Below are positions 10,026-18,209 of a stretch of DNA of 64,000 bases, piece by piece. Under the pieces are notes generated by a model. It saw only the letters and a list, made by a program, of their open reading frames with translations, had not been told where the DNA came from and did no database searches. Each line of letters opens with the position of its first letter. The first letter of the stretch is position 1. The DNA is taken from contig NZ_AP023272.1 of assembly GCF_013426735.1 (NCBI RefSeq), positions 1,656,501-1,720,500 of the forward strand. The letters run 5' to 3'. The translations under genes were made by a program, and so were the position numbers. This DNA is from Agrobacterium vitis. Lineage in GTDB: Bacteria > Pseudomonadota > Alphaproteobacteria > Rhizobiales > Rhizobiaceae.

Positions 10026-11183
10026 TCAAAGGCCCAGAGCAGACAGCATGATGAAGGTGGCAAACAGGATGAAATGGGTCATGCCCTCGATGGCATTGGT
10101 CTCGCCATCGTTGAGGTTGATGGCCGCCGCAACAAGGGTGATCAGCACCATCACCGTCTGCACCGGGGTCATCGCCATGATGAAGGGCTGACCGGTGTAA
10201 AGGGCGATGGCCTCCATGACCGGCACTGTCAGGATAACGGTTGACAGCGATGCCCCCATGGCGATGTTGACGGTGGCTTGCATACGGTTGCGCAAAGCAG
10301 CCTTCAAGGCGGTCATGATTTCGGGGGCCGCGGAGATGGTGGCAACGACGATGGCCATGATGGTCGGCGGCGCGCCGGTATCGCGCAGACCCTCGGTCAT
10401 CAGGGCGGACATGAATTCGGCAAGAATGCCGATCAGCACCACGCCAAACAGGATGACGGCGATGGAGGATGCAATGCTGCCTTCTTCCTCGTCATGGGCT
10501 TCGCTCTCATGCGGAGCCTGCTGTGGTTCTGCGGCGTTTGTGGTTGTGTCGATGCCAGCGGATGGGACCTTCGTGGTTTTGGGCGCGGCGCGCCCTGTAT
10601 AGCTGTAGCTGAAGAAATAGCTGTGCTGCCCGACCTGCATGCGCAGGAACAGCCCGTAAAGCGCCAGCATGGCAAAGATGGTGAAGGTTGAATAATAGGT
10701 CCATTTATCGACGGGAATGAATTCCGGCACGATCATCGAGATGCCCATGGCCGTCAGGATCATCACGCCATAGGTCTTGCCGCTATCGTCATTATAGGGC
10801 TGTTCGCCGTGTTTCAGCCCGCCCAGCAGGGCGGCAAGGCCCAGAATGCCGTTGATATCCAGCATCACCGCCGAATAGATCGTGTCGCGCACCAGGGTGG
10901 GCGAGCTTTCGCCCTGCATCATGATGGCAAGGATCAGCACTTCCACGGCCACGGCGGACAGGGTGAGGATCATCGTGCCATAGGGATCGCCAACCCGGCG
11001 AGCCAGGATTTCCGCGTGATGCGCGACTCGGATCGAGGCCACCAATATGCCGCCGATCAGCACCGCCGCCGCAATGAGGCTGATGGTTGGTCCGGCCTCA
11101 ATCAGGGAATGTTCGAGGAAGAACACGGCGATCGCCAAGGCGATGGGGATCAGCAGGGACTTTTCCCGGAGCAAAACTGTCAC
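10026..11183 (-). CDS. chaA: Calcium/cation:proton antiporter
   Basis: A 385-residue inner-membrane antiporter of the CaCA superfamily. About eleven hydrophobic helices are split by a hydrophilic acidic loop (about residues 195-235, containing EAHDEEEG). The two alpha-repeat motifs are visible: GDPYGTMILTLSAVAVEVLILA and, in the second half, APEIMTALKAALRNRMQATVN-like sequence. ChaA exchanges Ca2+ or Na+/K+ for protons. Similar length to E. coli ChaA. It is probably monocistronic; opgC follows about 170 bases later on the same strand. Confidence 0.87.
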   Translation of the reverse strand: MTVLLREKSLLIPIALAIAVFFLEHSLIEAGPTISLIAAAVLIGGILVASIRVAHHAEILARRVGDPYGTMILTLSAVAVEVLILAIMMQGESSPTLVRDTIYSAVMLDINGILGLAALLGGLKHGEQPYNDDSGKTYGVMILTAMGISMIVPEFIPVDKWTYYSTFTIFAMLALYGLFLRMQVGQHSYFFSYSYTGRAAPKTTKVPSAGIDTTTNAAEPQQAPHESEAHDEEEGSIASSIAVILFGVVLIGILAEFMSALMTEGLRDTGAPPTIMAIVVATISAAPEIMTALKAALRNRMQATVNIAMGASLSTVILTVPVMEAIALYTGQPFIMAMTPVQTVMVLITLVAAAINLNDGETNAIEGMTHFILFATFIMLSALGL

Positions 11184-11362
11184 GTCTCTTCATCCTTTGA
11201 AACCGCAGGCGCGGCATTATTTGTCATTCAAACAGGGTAGTCGGGCAAGCAAGAGCCATTCAGGGGGTAAGCATGGGATTTCTGTAAAGCGATTCGCCGT
11301 TGCGGTGCGTCCATTCTCTTTCGCACCTGCAACGTGCCGAGGCAATTTGCAGTTCCCTCGTC

Positions 11363-11490
11363 AAGATGCGATAGTTACACCTACGGCCATTGAAAATGGC
11401 CGTAGGTGTTCCTTTTTCGAATATCTCAAGCCTTTGACGCATTTGAGATATTCGAAACACCTTCAAGGTGAGGATGCGGTAGCATCTTCG
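11363..11490. repeat. Double-hairpin intergenic element
   Basis: Two perfect hairpins stand side by side: 11378-11390 with 11397-11409 (core ACACCTACGGCCAT), and 11416-11430 with 11444-11459 (core TTTCGAATATCTCAA). A short dyad GATGC...GCATC follows at 11473-11486. It is AT/GC mixed, has no long T-run, and does not code. It fits a mobile intergenic palindrome or a structured RNA upstream of the DUF2188 gene. Confidence 0.65.
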
Positions 11491-11545
11491 AGCCTTGATA
11501 TTACGGGACAGGGAGCTCATTCATTGCACAGGGAGAAGATACATC

Positions 11546-11809
11546 ATGGTCAAGGTTACCTATGAAATCGTTCCGCATGATGAAGGCTGGGCCTATCGGC
11601 TGAACGGTGCCTATTCCGAACGTTTCGATACGCATGACCAGGCATTGGAAGCGGCGCGGATCGTCATGCAGGAAATCGCCCAGGCCGATGAGCCGGTGCG
11701 GATCGTCTATCAGGATGAGAGCGGCAAGTGGCGTGCGGAAATGAGCAATGGCGATGATCGGCCCGAGGTGGAAATCCTTGACCACCACGACCAATCCCGC
11801 ACGGCCTGA
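11546..11809 (+). CDS. DUF2188-like small protein
   Basis: An 87-residue protein starting at ATG 11546 with GGGAGAAG about 7 bases upstream. The pattern YEIVPHDEGWAYRLNG ... FDTHDQALEAARIVMQE matches the small DUF2188 fold (two strands and a helix), of unknown function. The last 20 residues are acidic. It is preceded by the double-hairpin element and converges with the LysR gene. Confidence 0.7.
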   Translation: MVKVTYEIVPHDEGWAYRLNGAYSERFDTHDQALEAARIVMQEIAQADEPVRIVYQDESGKWRAEMSNGDDRPEVEILDHHDQSRTA

Positions 11810-11907
11810 ACGACCGGCATTGCCTGAACGGCCCGCGCTGGCTTAACAGGTTGCGCAATCCAGGTTCGCTTGCGGACCAGGACAGCATTGCGCGTTCGCG
11901 GTCAACG

Positions 11908-12810
11908 TCATTCGCGCAGATAGGCCAATAATCCCTCGACCACGGCGTCGAACACCGTCCTGCAGCGGCGGCTTAGTTTCAGGTCCTCATGCATGACCAC
12001 GAATGTGTCGAGCGCGATATCGAGGGTTCCGGGCAGGACTTCGATGAGATCCGCATGGCGGCGGGCCAGGCCGGGCTGACACATGCCGATCCCCAATCCG
12101 GCGCGGATGGCTGCAAATTGTGCCAGATTGCTGTCGCTGCGGAACTGAAAATGCAGGGCATCCAGATCCGGACGGGTTCTCAGCAGATCCCTGATATAGG
12201 CCAATTGCCGGTCGAAACCGATGAGGCGATGATCGGCAAGCTGCGCCAGACTTGATGGCGTGCCGTGACGCTCGAGATAGCGCCGATGGGCATAAAAGCC
12301 GATGCCAATCGCCCCGATATGGCGGCTGATCAGAGCAAGCTGGGTCGGCGCCACCATACGCACGGCAATATCCACTTCCCGGTGGAGCAGATCCTCCATC
12401 TGGTCGGTAGCCGATAGCTCGATTTCCAACCCGGGAAACTGTTCCTGTAAGCGGGTGAACATTGGGGGAAGCACTTCCACGGCGATCATTTCGCTGGCGC
12501 TGATCCGCACCGGTCCGCGCAATTCTCCTGCCTCTCCCTGCTCCCCGGCTGCGATGCGCGCCAGCGATGTGCTGGTGGCGGCCATCAGGGCAGCGTGGCC
12601 CCGCATGGCAAGGGCGGTTTCCGTTGGCAGCAAGCCGCGCTGGCTGCGCAGGAACAAGGGCGTGCCAAAAGCTTGTTCCAACATTTCGATATGACGACCG
12701 ACTGTCGGCTGGGTCAGGCCGAGCTGACGCGCTGCGGCAGACAGCGAACCCTCCGTGATTACGGCGAGAAGACTGCGGTAGAGATCCCAACTCAGTTGAT
12801 CTGCATTCAT
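11908..12810 (-). CDS. LysR-family transcriptional regulator
   Basis: A 300-residue LTTR: N-terminal HTH (LLAVITEGSLSAAARQLGLTQPTVGRHIEMLE) and a C-terminal periplasmic-binding-like effector domain. ATG 12810 gives the normal family length. It is divergent from the epimerase gene at 12909, with a 7-bp dyad in between, so it most likely controls that gene and itself. The ligand is unknown. Confidence 0.87.
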   Translation of the reverse strand: MNADQLSWDLYRSLLAVITEGSLSAAARQLGLTQPTVGRHIEMLEQAFGTPLFLRSQRGLLPTETALAMRGHAALMAATSTSLARIAAGEQGEAGELRGPVRISASEMIAVEVLPPMFTRLQEQFPGLEIELSATDQMEDLLHREVDIAVRMVAPTQLALISRHIGAIGIGFYAHRRYLERHGTPSSLAQLADHRLIGFDRQLAYIRDLLRTRPDLDALHFQFRSDSNLAQFAAIRAGLGIGMCQPGLARRHADLIEVLPGTLDIALDTFVVMHEDLKLSRRCRTVFDAVVEGLLAYLRE

Positions 12811-12816
12811 GCATTT

Positions 12817-12845
12817 TTGTATAGCATGGATAAGAAAATATACAA
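12817..12845. promoter_or_regulatory. Candidate LysR operator
   Basis: TTGTATA (12817-12823) and TATACAA (12839-12845) form a perfect dyad with a 15-base spacer in the 98-base divergent region. This fits an LTTR binding site, by inference. Confidence 0.45.
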
Positions 12846-12908
12846 TTTCGAATACTTCAATAGTGAGGGATGATCGGCAATCGAAACAGCACAAGCCTGG
12901 AGATTGCT

Positions 12909-13982
12909 ATGACAAAGATCGACGATATCACGGGTTCCATTCCGCAGCCCGGCCCGATTGCTCTCGTGCTTGGTGCAACGGGAGGTGTCGGTGGCGCTGT
13001 CGCAAGGGCGCTGGCCGGTCGAGGATACCATGTGCGGGCTTTGCACCGCGATGCGGCCCGAATGGCTGCAAAGCAGAAGGAACGGCAGCCAGCACTGGAG
13101 CCAGTACTGGAATGGGTGCAGGGTGATGCGATGAACCGCGACGATGTTATCTACGCGGCCAAAGACGCCTCGGTTATCCTGCATGGCGTCAATCCGCCCG
13201 GCTATCGCAACTGGGGGACACTGGTGCTGCCGATGATAGACAACACTATTGCCGCCGCCCGTGCCAGCGGTGCCTGTATCCTGATGCCGGGTACGATCTA
13301 TAACTACGGCCCGGATGCCTTCCCGCTGCTCAATGAGGAGAGCCCGCAACATCCGCGGACGGTCAAGGGCGAGATCCGGGTAGAGTTGGAGCGGCGGCTG
13401 GAACAGGCGGCATGCGAGGGGGTGCGGGTCATTCTTGTCCGGGCTGGTGATTTCTTCGGGCCTGAGGCGGGAAACAACTGGTTTGCTCAAGGGCTGATTA
13501 CCCCCGGCAAGCCCGTGACCCGGGTTAACCTGCCGGGCAGGCCGGGCGTCAGCCATAGCTGGGCCTATCTGCCTGATGTCGCGGAAACCTTTATCCGGCT
13601 ACTGGAACGCGTGCCTGATATGCCAGCCTTCGCCCGTTTTCACATGCAGGGCCATGTCGATACGGACGGATATGCAATGGCACAGGCGATCCGGCGAGCA
13701 AGCGGCAGCGATTCTGTCCGGTTCAAGCGCTTTGCCTGGTGGATGGTGCCGCTGTTGTCACCCATCCTGCCGGTGTTCAGGGAATTGCTGGAAATGCGCT
13801 ACCTGTGGCGCGAACCCATTGCGCTGGATAACCGACGTCTTGTCGAGTTGCTTGGGGAAGAGCCAAGGACGAGGCTGGACTTGGCGGTTGCCACGACCTT
13901 GAAGAGCCTGAAGTGCTTGCAAACCTCTGCGGTTCACCCTGACGGAAGCCGTTCGATGGCATCTGAAACCGCGCCGCAATAA
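12909..13982 (+). CDS. NAD(P)-binding epimerase/dehydratase-like protein
   Basis: A 357-residue extended short-chain dehydrogenase. The Rossmann motif GATGGVGGAVARAL is near residues 22-35, and a YNYGP segment at about 133 stands in the region of the catalytic Tyr, although the classical YxxxK is not clear. ATG 12909 has GGAG 9 bases upstream. It is divergent from its probable LysR regulator. Substrate is not evident; the family includes sugar-nucleotide epimerases and isoflavone-reductase-like enzymes. Confidence 0.75.
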   Translation: MTKIDDITGSIPQPGPIALVLGATGGVGGAVARALAGRGYHVRALHRDAARMAAKQKERQPALEPVLEWVQGDAMNRDDVIYAAKDASVILHGVNPPGYRNWGTLVLPMIDNTIAAARASGACILMPGTIYNYGPDAFPLLNEESPQHPRTVKGEIRVELERRLEQAACEGVRVILVRAGDFFGPEAGNNWFAQGLITPGKPVTRVNLPGRPGVSHSWAYLPDVAETFIRLLERVPDMPAFARFHMQGHVDTDGYAMAQAIRRASGSDSVRFKRFAWWMVPLLSPILPVFRELLEMRYLWREPIALDNRRLVELLGEEPRTRLDLAVATTLKSLKCLQTSAVHPDGSRSMASETAPQ

Positions 13983-13986
13983 TGCA

Positions 13987-14020
13987 AAAAGACCCCGCCG
14001 GATGGCGGCGGGGTCTGTAT
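13987..14020. terminator. Bidirectional terminator-like hairpin
   Basis: An 11-bp perfect stem AGACCCCGCCG (13990-14000) with 14006-14016, between convergent genes. An A-run precedes it, giving a T-run on the minus strand, so it best serves the minus-strand ene-reductase gene. Confidence 0.8.
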
Positions 14021-14032
14021 TGAGGTCTACGA

Positions 14033-15148
14033 TCAGTCGTCGAGCGTCGGATAGTCGATATAGCCCTTTTCGCCGCCGCCGTAGAATGTGCTCTGGTCGG
14101 CTTCGTTCAATGGTGCGTCTTCCTTCAGGCGACGCACCAGATCCGGGTTGGCGATGAAGGGCTTGCCGAAGGCAACCATGTCCACCTTGCCTGACGCAAT
14201 GGCGTCCATGGCCATCTGCCGATCATAGCCGTTATTGGCGACCCAGACAGCCTTGCCGCCCGCATTGCTGTAGGCGCCCTTGAAGGCATCCCAGTCGAAG
14301 GGCTTGTCGCCCTGGCTGAAATCACGCGGGCCGCCGGTCGCACCCTCGATCACGTGAATGTAGGCCAGATCGAAAGCCGCCAGCTTTTCGACCAGCGCGG
14401 TATAGACCGATTGCGGATCGGGATCTGAAACGTCATTGGCGGGCGTGACTGGCGACAGGCGGATGCCGGTGCGGCCGCTGCCGATTTCTCGAGTCACGGC
14501 CTGGACAACCTCAATCGTCAGGCGGATACGGTTTTCAATCGAACCACCATAGGCATCGCTACGCTGATTGCTGCTCAGCCGCATGAACTGCTCCAGCAGA
14601 TAACCATTGGCGGCATGGATTTCGACGCCGTCAAAACCGGCATCGATGGCGGCGCGCGCCGCCTTGCGGTAATCCTCGATCAGGTCGGGGATTTCCGAGA
14701 GTTCCAGGGCGCGGGGCTCGGAAGTATCGACAAACGCGCCGCTGCCATCCGGGTTGATCACATAGGTCTTGCCCTTGGCGGTGATCGCCGAAGGTGCAAC
14801 CGGCTTGCCGCCATTTGGCTGAAGCGACGTATGGGAAATGCGCCCGACATGCCAGAGCTGGGTGACGATCTTGCCGCCCGCTTCATGCACCGCCTTGGTG
14901 ACGGCCTTCCAGCCTTCAAGGGCTTCAGGCGTATAGAGACCCGGAACATCGGCATAACCCTGCCCCTGATGAGAAATAGCCGTGGCTTCGGTGATCAGCA
15001 GACCGGCGGTAGCGCGCTGCTGGTAATAGGTGGCGGTGATTGGCTTTGGAACGGCATTGGGGGAGCGGTTGCGCGTCAGCGGCGCCATGGCGATGCGGTT
15101 TGCAACGGCGATATCGCCAACTTGCAAGGGGTCGAAAAGAGTGGCCAT
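14033..15148 (-). CDS. nemA: Old yellow enzyme family ene-reductase (NemA-like)
   Basis: A 371-residue FMN-dependent alkene reductase acting on electrophilic alkenes or nitro compounds. Visible: VGDIAVANRIAMAPLTRNR at the start, HVGRISH, the signature DGVEIHAANGYLLEQF, and the C-terminal FGKPFIANPDLV FMN-binding segment. It begins 45 bases after the ArsR-type gene and probably forms an operon with it, like NemR-NemA pairs in other bacteria. The identity of the inducer is unknown. Confidence 0.88.
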   Translation of the reverse strand: MATLFDPLQVGDIAVANRIAMAPLTRNRSPNAVPKPITATYYQQRATAGLLITEATAISHQGQGYADVPGLYTPEALEGWKAVTKAVHEAGGKIVTQLWHVGRISHTSLQPNGGKPVAPSAITAKGKTYVINPDGSGAFVDTSEPRALELSEIPDLIEDYRKAARAAIDAGFDGVEIHAANGYLLEQFMRLSSNQRSDAYGGSIENRIRLTIEVVQAVTREIGSGRTGIRLSPVTPANDVSDPDPQSVYTALVEKLAAFDLAYIHVIEGATGGPRDFSQGDKPFDWDAFKGAYSNAGGKAVWVANNGYDRQMAMDAIASGKVDMVAFGKPFIANPDLVRRLKEDAPLNEADQSTFYGGGEKGYIDYPTLDD

Positions 15149-15193
15149 TGAAATGTCCTTCTGAGGGTCATGATGAGAGTGTGATGGGGGAGG

Positions 15194-15529
15194 TCAGAGT
15201 TCCAACGACAGCCGGGATAGAAAAGCAGCAATGGCTGCCTCGTCCCGCTTGTAGAAAATCCATTGTCCGACCTTGTGTGAGGTGATCAGTCCGGCCTTGT
15301 GAAGGCTCGCGAGATGGGCCGATACGGTGGATTGCGACAGGCCGCAGCGCTCGAACTGCCCCGCGCAAATGCCCATTTCCAGCGGATGAGCCTGATCGCT
15401 GAAATGCTTTTCCGGTTCGCGCAGCCATTGCAAGATCTCACGCCGAACGGGATGCGAGAGCGCTTTCAGCGCGTCATCCATGTCCGGCTTGCCAAGGTCT
15501 TCCAGCGTGTCAGAATTCGTATCGTCCAT
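15194..15529 (-). CDS. ArsR-family regulator with Cys pair
   Basis: A 111-residue winged-helix repressor. HTH: CGLSQSTVSAHLASLHKAGL. Two cysteines, Cys55 and Cys62 (CAGQFERC), immediately precede the recognition helix, so metal or thiol/electrophile sensing is possible. The gene precedes an ene-reductase. Start choice matters: ATG 15529 lies only 5 bases after the -10 hexamer of a good promoter, implying a leaderless mRNA, whereas ATG 15481 (MDDALKALSHPVRR) gives a 95-residue protein starting at the usual family position. Confidence 0.85.
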   Translation of the reverse strand: MDDTNSDTLEDLGKPDMDDALKALSHPVRREILQWLREPEKHFSDQAHPLEMGICAGQFERCGLSQSTVSAHLASLHKAGLITSHKVGQWIFYKRDEAAIAAFLSRLSLEL

Positions 15530-15533
15530 GAAC

Positions 15534-15563
15534 GATATATGGATCGTAAAAATCCGATATCAA
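15534..15563 (-). promoter_or_regulatory. Promoter with overlapping operator for arsR-nemA
   Basis: TTGATA (plus 15558-15563), 17-base spacer, ATATAT (15535-15540) on the minus strand. An interrupted inverted repeat, GATAT-AT-GGAT (15534-15544) against ATCC-G-ATATC (15552-15561), overlies it and suits autorepression by the ArsR protein. Confidence 0.55.
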
Positions 15564-15592
15564 GAGAGGTGACCTCTGTTTTTGGAGCGGCC

Positions 15593-15694
15593 AAAAAAAA
15601 GCACCCGCGAACGGATGCTTCAAGTGTGAAGGTCGTCAAACCTCCAGAGGGGAACAGCTACAAAAAACTACCAATGATAGTTTCTCCGCAACTA
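15593..15694 (-). ncRNA. abcR: AbcR-like (alpha-r15) small RNA, downstream copy
   Basis: A minus-strand transcript of about 102 bases predicted from a promoter (15701-15729) and an intrinsic terminator: GCACCCG (15601-15607) with CGGATGC (15612-15618), then eight T residues. It contains the module AGCTGTTCCCCTCTGGAGG plus a TTCACACTT tail (15622-15659), nearly identical to that of the neighbouring copy. Tandem copies beside an LsrB/VtlR gene match the location known for the Hfq-dependent AbcR1/AbcR2 sRNAs that repress ABC-transporter mRNAs in Agrobacterium, Sinorhizobium and Brucella. The family call is by memory of motif and synteny; which copy is AbcR1 is not assigned. Confidence 0.72.
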
Positions 15695-15700
15695 TGCAAT

Positions 15701-15729
15701 TATATAGATCAATCCTTAGAGTTTTCAAG
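15701..15729 (-). promoter_or_regulatory. Sigma-70-type promoter of downstream sRNA
   Basis: On the minus strand CTTGAA (plus 15724-15729), exactly 17 bases, then TATATA (plus 15701-15706). Predicted start near 15694. Confidence 0.7.
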
Positions 15730-15783
15730 GGTGCGTGCAAAAGTTTGCTCCCCGTAAAAACGAGGACCCAAAAAGAAAAAAGC

Positions 15784-15899
15784 AAAAAAAAGGGGCCACC
15801 GGATTACTCCAGGGCCCTTAAAGTGTGAAGGTTAAAAACCTCCAGAGGGGAACAGCTGGTGCGGTGGGAACTGGGAGGAAGCCACCGTGTGCATCAGCT
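15784..15899 (-). ncRNA. abcR: AbcR-like (alpha-r15) small RNA, upstream copy
   Basis: A minus-strand transcript of about 116 bases. It starts near 15899 and carries an unpaired CTTCCTCCCAGTTCCCACCG stretch, an anti-Shine-Dalgarno type seed, then the module AGCTGTTCCCCTCTGGAGG and an ACCTTCACACTT tail (15821-15857) shared with the second copy. It ends in a GGGCC/GGCCC hairpin followed by a T-run (plus 15784-15791). Length, tandem layout and adjacency to the lsrB/vtlR-type gene fit the AbcR family; VtlR is reported to activate abcR transcription in related bacteria. Confidence 0.75.
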
Positions 15900-15905
15900 A
15901 TGAGC

Positions 15906-15934
15906 GATATGGTGGTTTTTTGTGCAGTGAACAA
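15906..15934 (-). promoter_or_regulatory. Promoter of upstream sRNA
   Basis: On the minus strand TTGTTC (plus 15929-15934), exactly 17 bases, then CATATC (plus 15906-15911). The -35 is weaker than that of the downstream copy, in keeping with activator control. The lsrB stop is about 145 bases upstream. Confidence 0.55.
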
Positions 15935-16080
15935 TGCTTTTTTGTGCATAGGAGGCATGCAAATGTCGCATGTCTGCTATTTGCGTCGCAATTGAAAAAC
16001 GATTTGACGATGATCAGCGACCTTGTCGCTACTGCATTGCAAGGCCTATGCATAGATGCGCATAAGACGATCTGACGGAT

Positions 16081-16998
16081 TCAGAAGTTCCAGTTGCGCG
16101 CCTTGCTGACGATGAAGTCGCGGAAAACTTTTAGCTTGGCCGCATTTTTCATCTCGTCCGGATAGCAGAAATAGGTATCGAAGGACGGAACTTCGGCATT
16201 GATCGGCAACTGAATCAGTCCCGGATCGCGTCCGACAATGTAATCGGGCATGCAGGCGACCCCGATTCCAAGCAGGCAGGCGCGCTTGATCGAGGTTTGG
16301 CTGTTGATTTGCAGATGAGGGATGCGGCGATTGTCGGAGGAGCGCCCGGCCACTTCCAGCCAGTTAACGTCAAGCAGGTAATTGGGGGCCGGTTCGCCAA
16401 AGCTGATGATCCGATGGTTGTCGAGATCCTCGATGGTCTGCGGCTCCCCATAGCGATTGATATAGGAGGGCGCGGCATAGACATGCATATGCACGGTAAA
16501 CAGCTTGCGCTGGATCAGGTCTGATTGCTGCGGCTGGCGCAACCGGATGGCGCAATCGGCGTGGCGCATGTTGACGTCCAGTTCCTCGTTGTCGAGGATC
16601 AGCTGGATCGACATGTCGGGGTAAAGTTGCAGGAATTCCTGCACCTTGTCGGTCAACCAGCCCTGGCCAAGCCCGACCGTTGTGGTCACGCGCAGCTTGC
16701 CGCTCGGCTTCTCGGTGGTCTCGGTCAGCTGCATTTTCACTGTTTCCAGCTTCAGCAGCACGTCATGGGCGGTGCGATAGAGCAATTCGCCCTGTTCGGT
16801 CAGAATCAGGCCACGGGCGTGGCGGTGAAACAGCTTCACCCCCACATCCTGCTCCAGCGCGCTCACCTGCCGGCTGATTGCCGATTGCGAGAGATGCAGC
16901 TTATCTGCCGCATGGGTAAAGGACCCGGCTTCGGCTGCGGCGTGGAAAATCCGCAATTTGTCCCAATCCAGCGGTATATTGCTGCTGCCTCGCATCAT
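16081..16998 (-). CDS. lsrB: LysR-type regulator LsrB/VtlR
   Basis: A 305-residue LTTR starting at ATG 16998 or 16995. N-terminal HTH: FHAAAEAGSFTHAADKLHLSQSAISRQVSALE; C-terminal effector domain ends SKARNWNF. Its place immediately after trxB (4-base gap) and before the AbcR-like sRNAs is that of S. meliloti LsrB and Agrobacterium VtlR, regulators of redox response, LPS and abcR sRNA. Cysteines in the effector domain (for example CAIRL, RACLLGIGVACMP) are candidates for redox sensing. Co-transcription with trxB is very likely. Confidence 0.88.
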   Translation of the reverse strand: MMRGSSNIPLDWDKLRIFHAAAEAGSFTHAADKLHLSQSAISRQVSALEQDVGVKLFHRHARGLILTEQGELLYRTAHDVLLKLETVKMQLTETTEKPSGKLRVTTTVGLGQGWLTDKVQEFLQLYPDMSIQLILDNEELDVNMRHADCAIRLRQPQQSDLIQRKLFTVHMHVYAAPSYINRYGEPQTIEDLDNHRIISFGEPAPNYLLDVNWLEVAGRSSDNRRIPHLQINSQTSIKRACLLGIGVACMPDYIVGRDPGLIQLPINAEVPSFDTYFCYPDEMKNAAKLKVFRDFIVSKARNWNF

Positions 16999-17002
16999 GC
17001 CC

Positions 17003-17977
17003 TCACTCCGCGGCCTGCGCCGGGATAATCTCCGCGGCAAGATAACGTTCTGCCTCAAGGGCGGCCATACAGCCCATGCCGGCAGCAGTAATAGCCTGGC
17101 GGTAGATATCATCAGTGACGTCGCCGGCGGCAAAAATGCCCGGCACGTCGGTCGCGGTCGAATCCGGTGCGGTCCACAGATAGCCGTTTGGCTTCAGTTT
17201 CAGCTTGCCAGTGAACAGTTCCACGGCGGGCGCATGGCCGATGGCGACGAAGACGCCGTCGATTGGGGTATCGGTGACGATGCCGCTGTCGAGGTTCTTC
17301 AGCCGCACGCCGGTCACCGAGGGCGGCATCGGCGGCTTGGCCGGGATGCCGGTGACTTCATCAATAACGGTGTTCCAGAGGACCTTGACATTATCCTTGG
17401 CAAACAGCCGCTCCTGCAAAATCTTCTCGGAGCGGAAACTGTCGCGGCGATGCACGACGGTCACGGTCTTGGCGATATGCGACAGGTAGAGCGATTCCTC
17501 GACCGCCGAATTGCCGCCGCCGACCACGATTACATCCTTGTTGCGATAGAAAAACCCATCGCAGGTGGCGCAGGCCGAAACCCCGAAACCCTGGAAATGC
17601 TGCTCGCTTTCGATCCCCAGCCATTTCGCCTTGGCGCCGGTGCAGATGATCAGCGTATCGGCGGTCCAGACGGTGCCGGAATCGGTCTTGACGGTGAAGG
17701 GGCGGCGGGTGGTTTCCACCTCGGTCACCAGGTCATTGACGATTTCCGTGCCGACATGGGTGGCCTGTTTCAGCATTTCGCCCATCAGCCAGGGGCCCTG
17801 GATCGGATCGGCAAAGCCGGGATAATTTTCCACATCGGTGGTGATCATCAGCTGGCCGCCCTGTTCCATACCGGCGATCAACACCGGTTTCAGCATGGCG
17901 CGGGCTGCATAGATGGCGGCGGTATAACCGGCGGGACCAGAGCCGATAATCAGCACTTTGGTATGGCGGGCGGACAT
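17003..17977 (-). CDS. trxB: Thioredoxin reductase
   Basis: A 324-residue FAD/NADPH flavoprotein that reduces thioredoxin. FAD motif GSGPAG (12-17), redox-active Cys136 and Cys139 in ACATCDG, NADPH motif VVGGGNSAVEE and the C-terminal FAAGDVTDD. ATG 17977 is preferred, with AAAGGA upstream and the usual family N-terminus. It is the first gene of a trxB-lsrB unit and is divergent from an Lrp-type regulator, a common rhizobial arrangement. Confidence 0.95.
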   Translation of the reverse strand: MSARHTKVLIIGSGPAGYTAAIYAARAMLKPVLIAGMEQGGQLMITTDVENYPGFADPIQGPWLMGEMLKQATHVGTEIVNDLVTEVETTRRPFTVKTDSGTVWTADTLIICTGAKAKWLGIESEQHFQGFGVSACATCDGFFYRNKDVIVVGGGNSAVEESLYLSHIAKTVTVVHRRDSFRSEKILQERLFAKDNVKVLWNTVIDEVTGIPAKPPMPPSVTGVRLKNLDSGIVTDTPIDGVFVAIGHAPAVELFTGKLKLKPNGYLWTAPDSTATDVPGIFAAGDVTDDIYRQAITAAGMGCMAALEAERYLAAEIIPAQAAE

Positions 17978-18209
17978 GGTCTTTCCTTTCCATGGCGAGG
18001 GACGTGTGGTGTGCGGCATATAGGATGCCTGCCTCGCCTTTTCTTCATTTCATTTATGAAGGCTCCATGCATTTATTCAAGGGCAGCTCTGCGTTTATAA
18101 CAGGGCAATTCCATCCACCGTAATTTTACTGCGGCAAACGGACATTTTCTTGCGTTGGAACCCGGTCAGGGTCATAAGCGCGCATGGAGTTTGATAAAAG
18201 GGTGACCGC

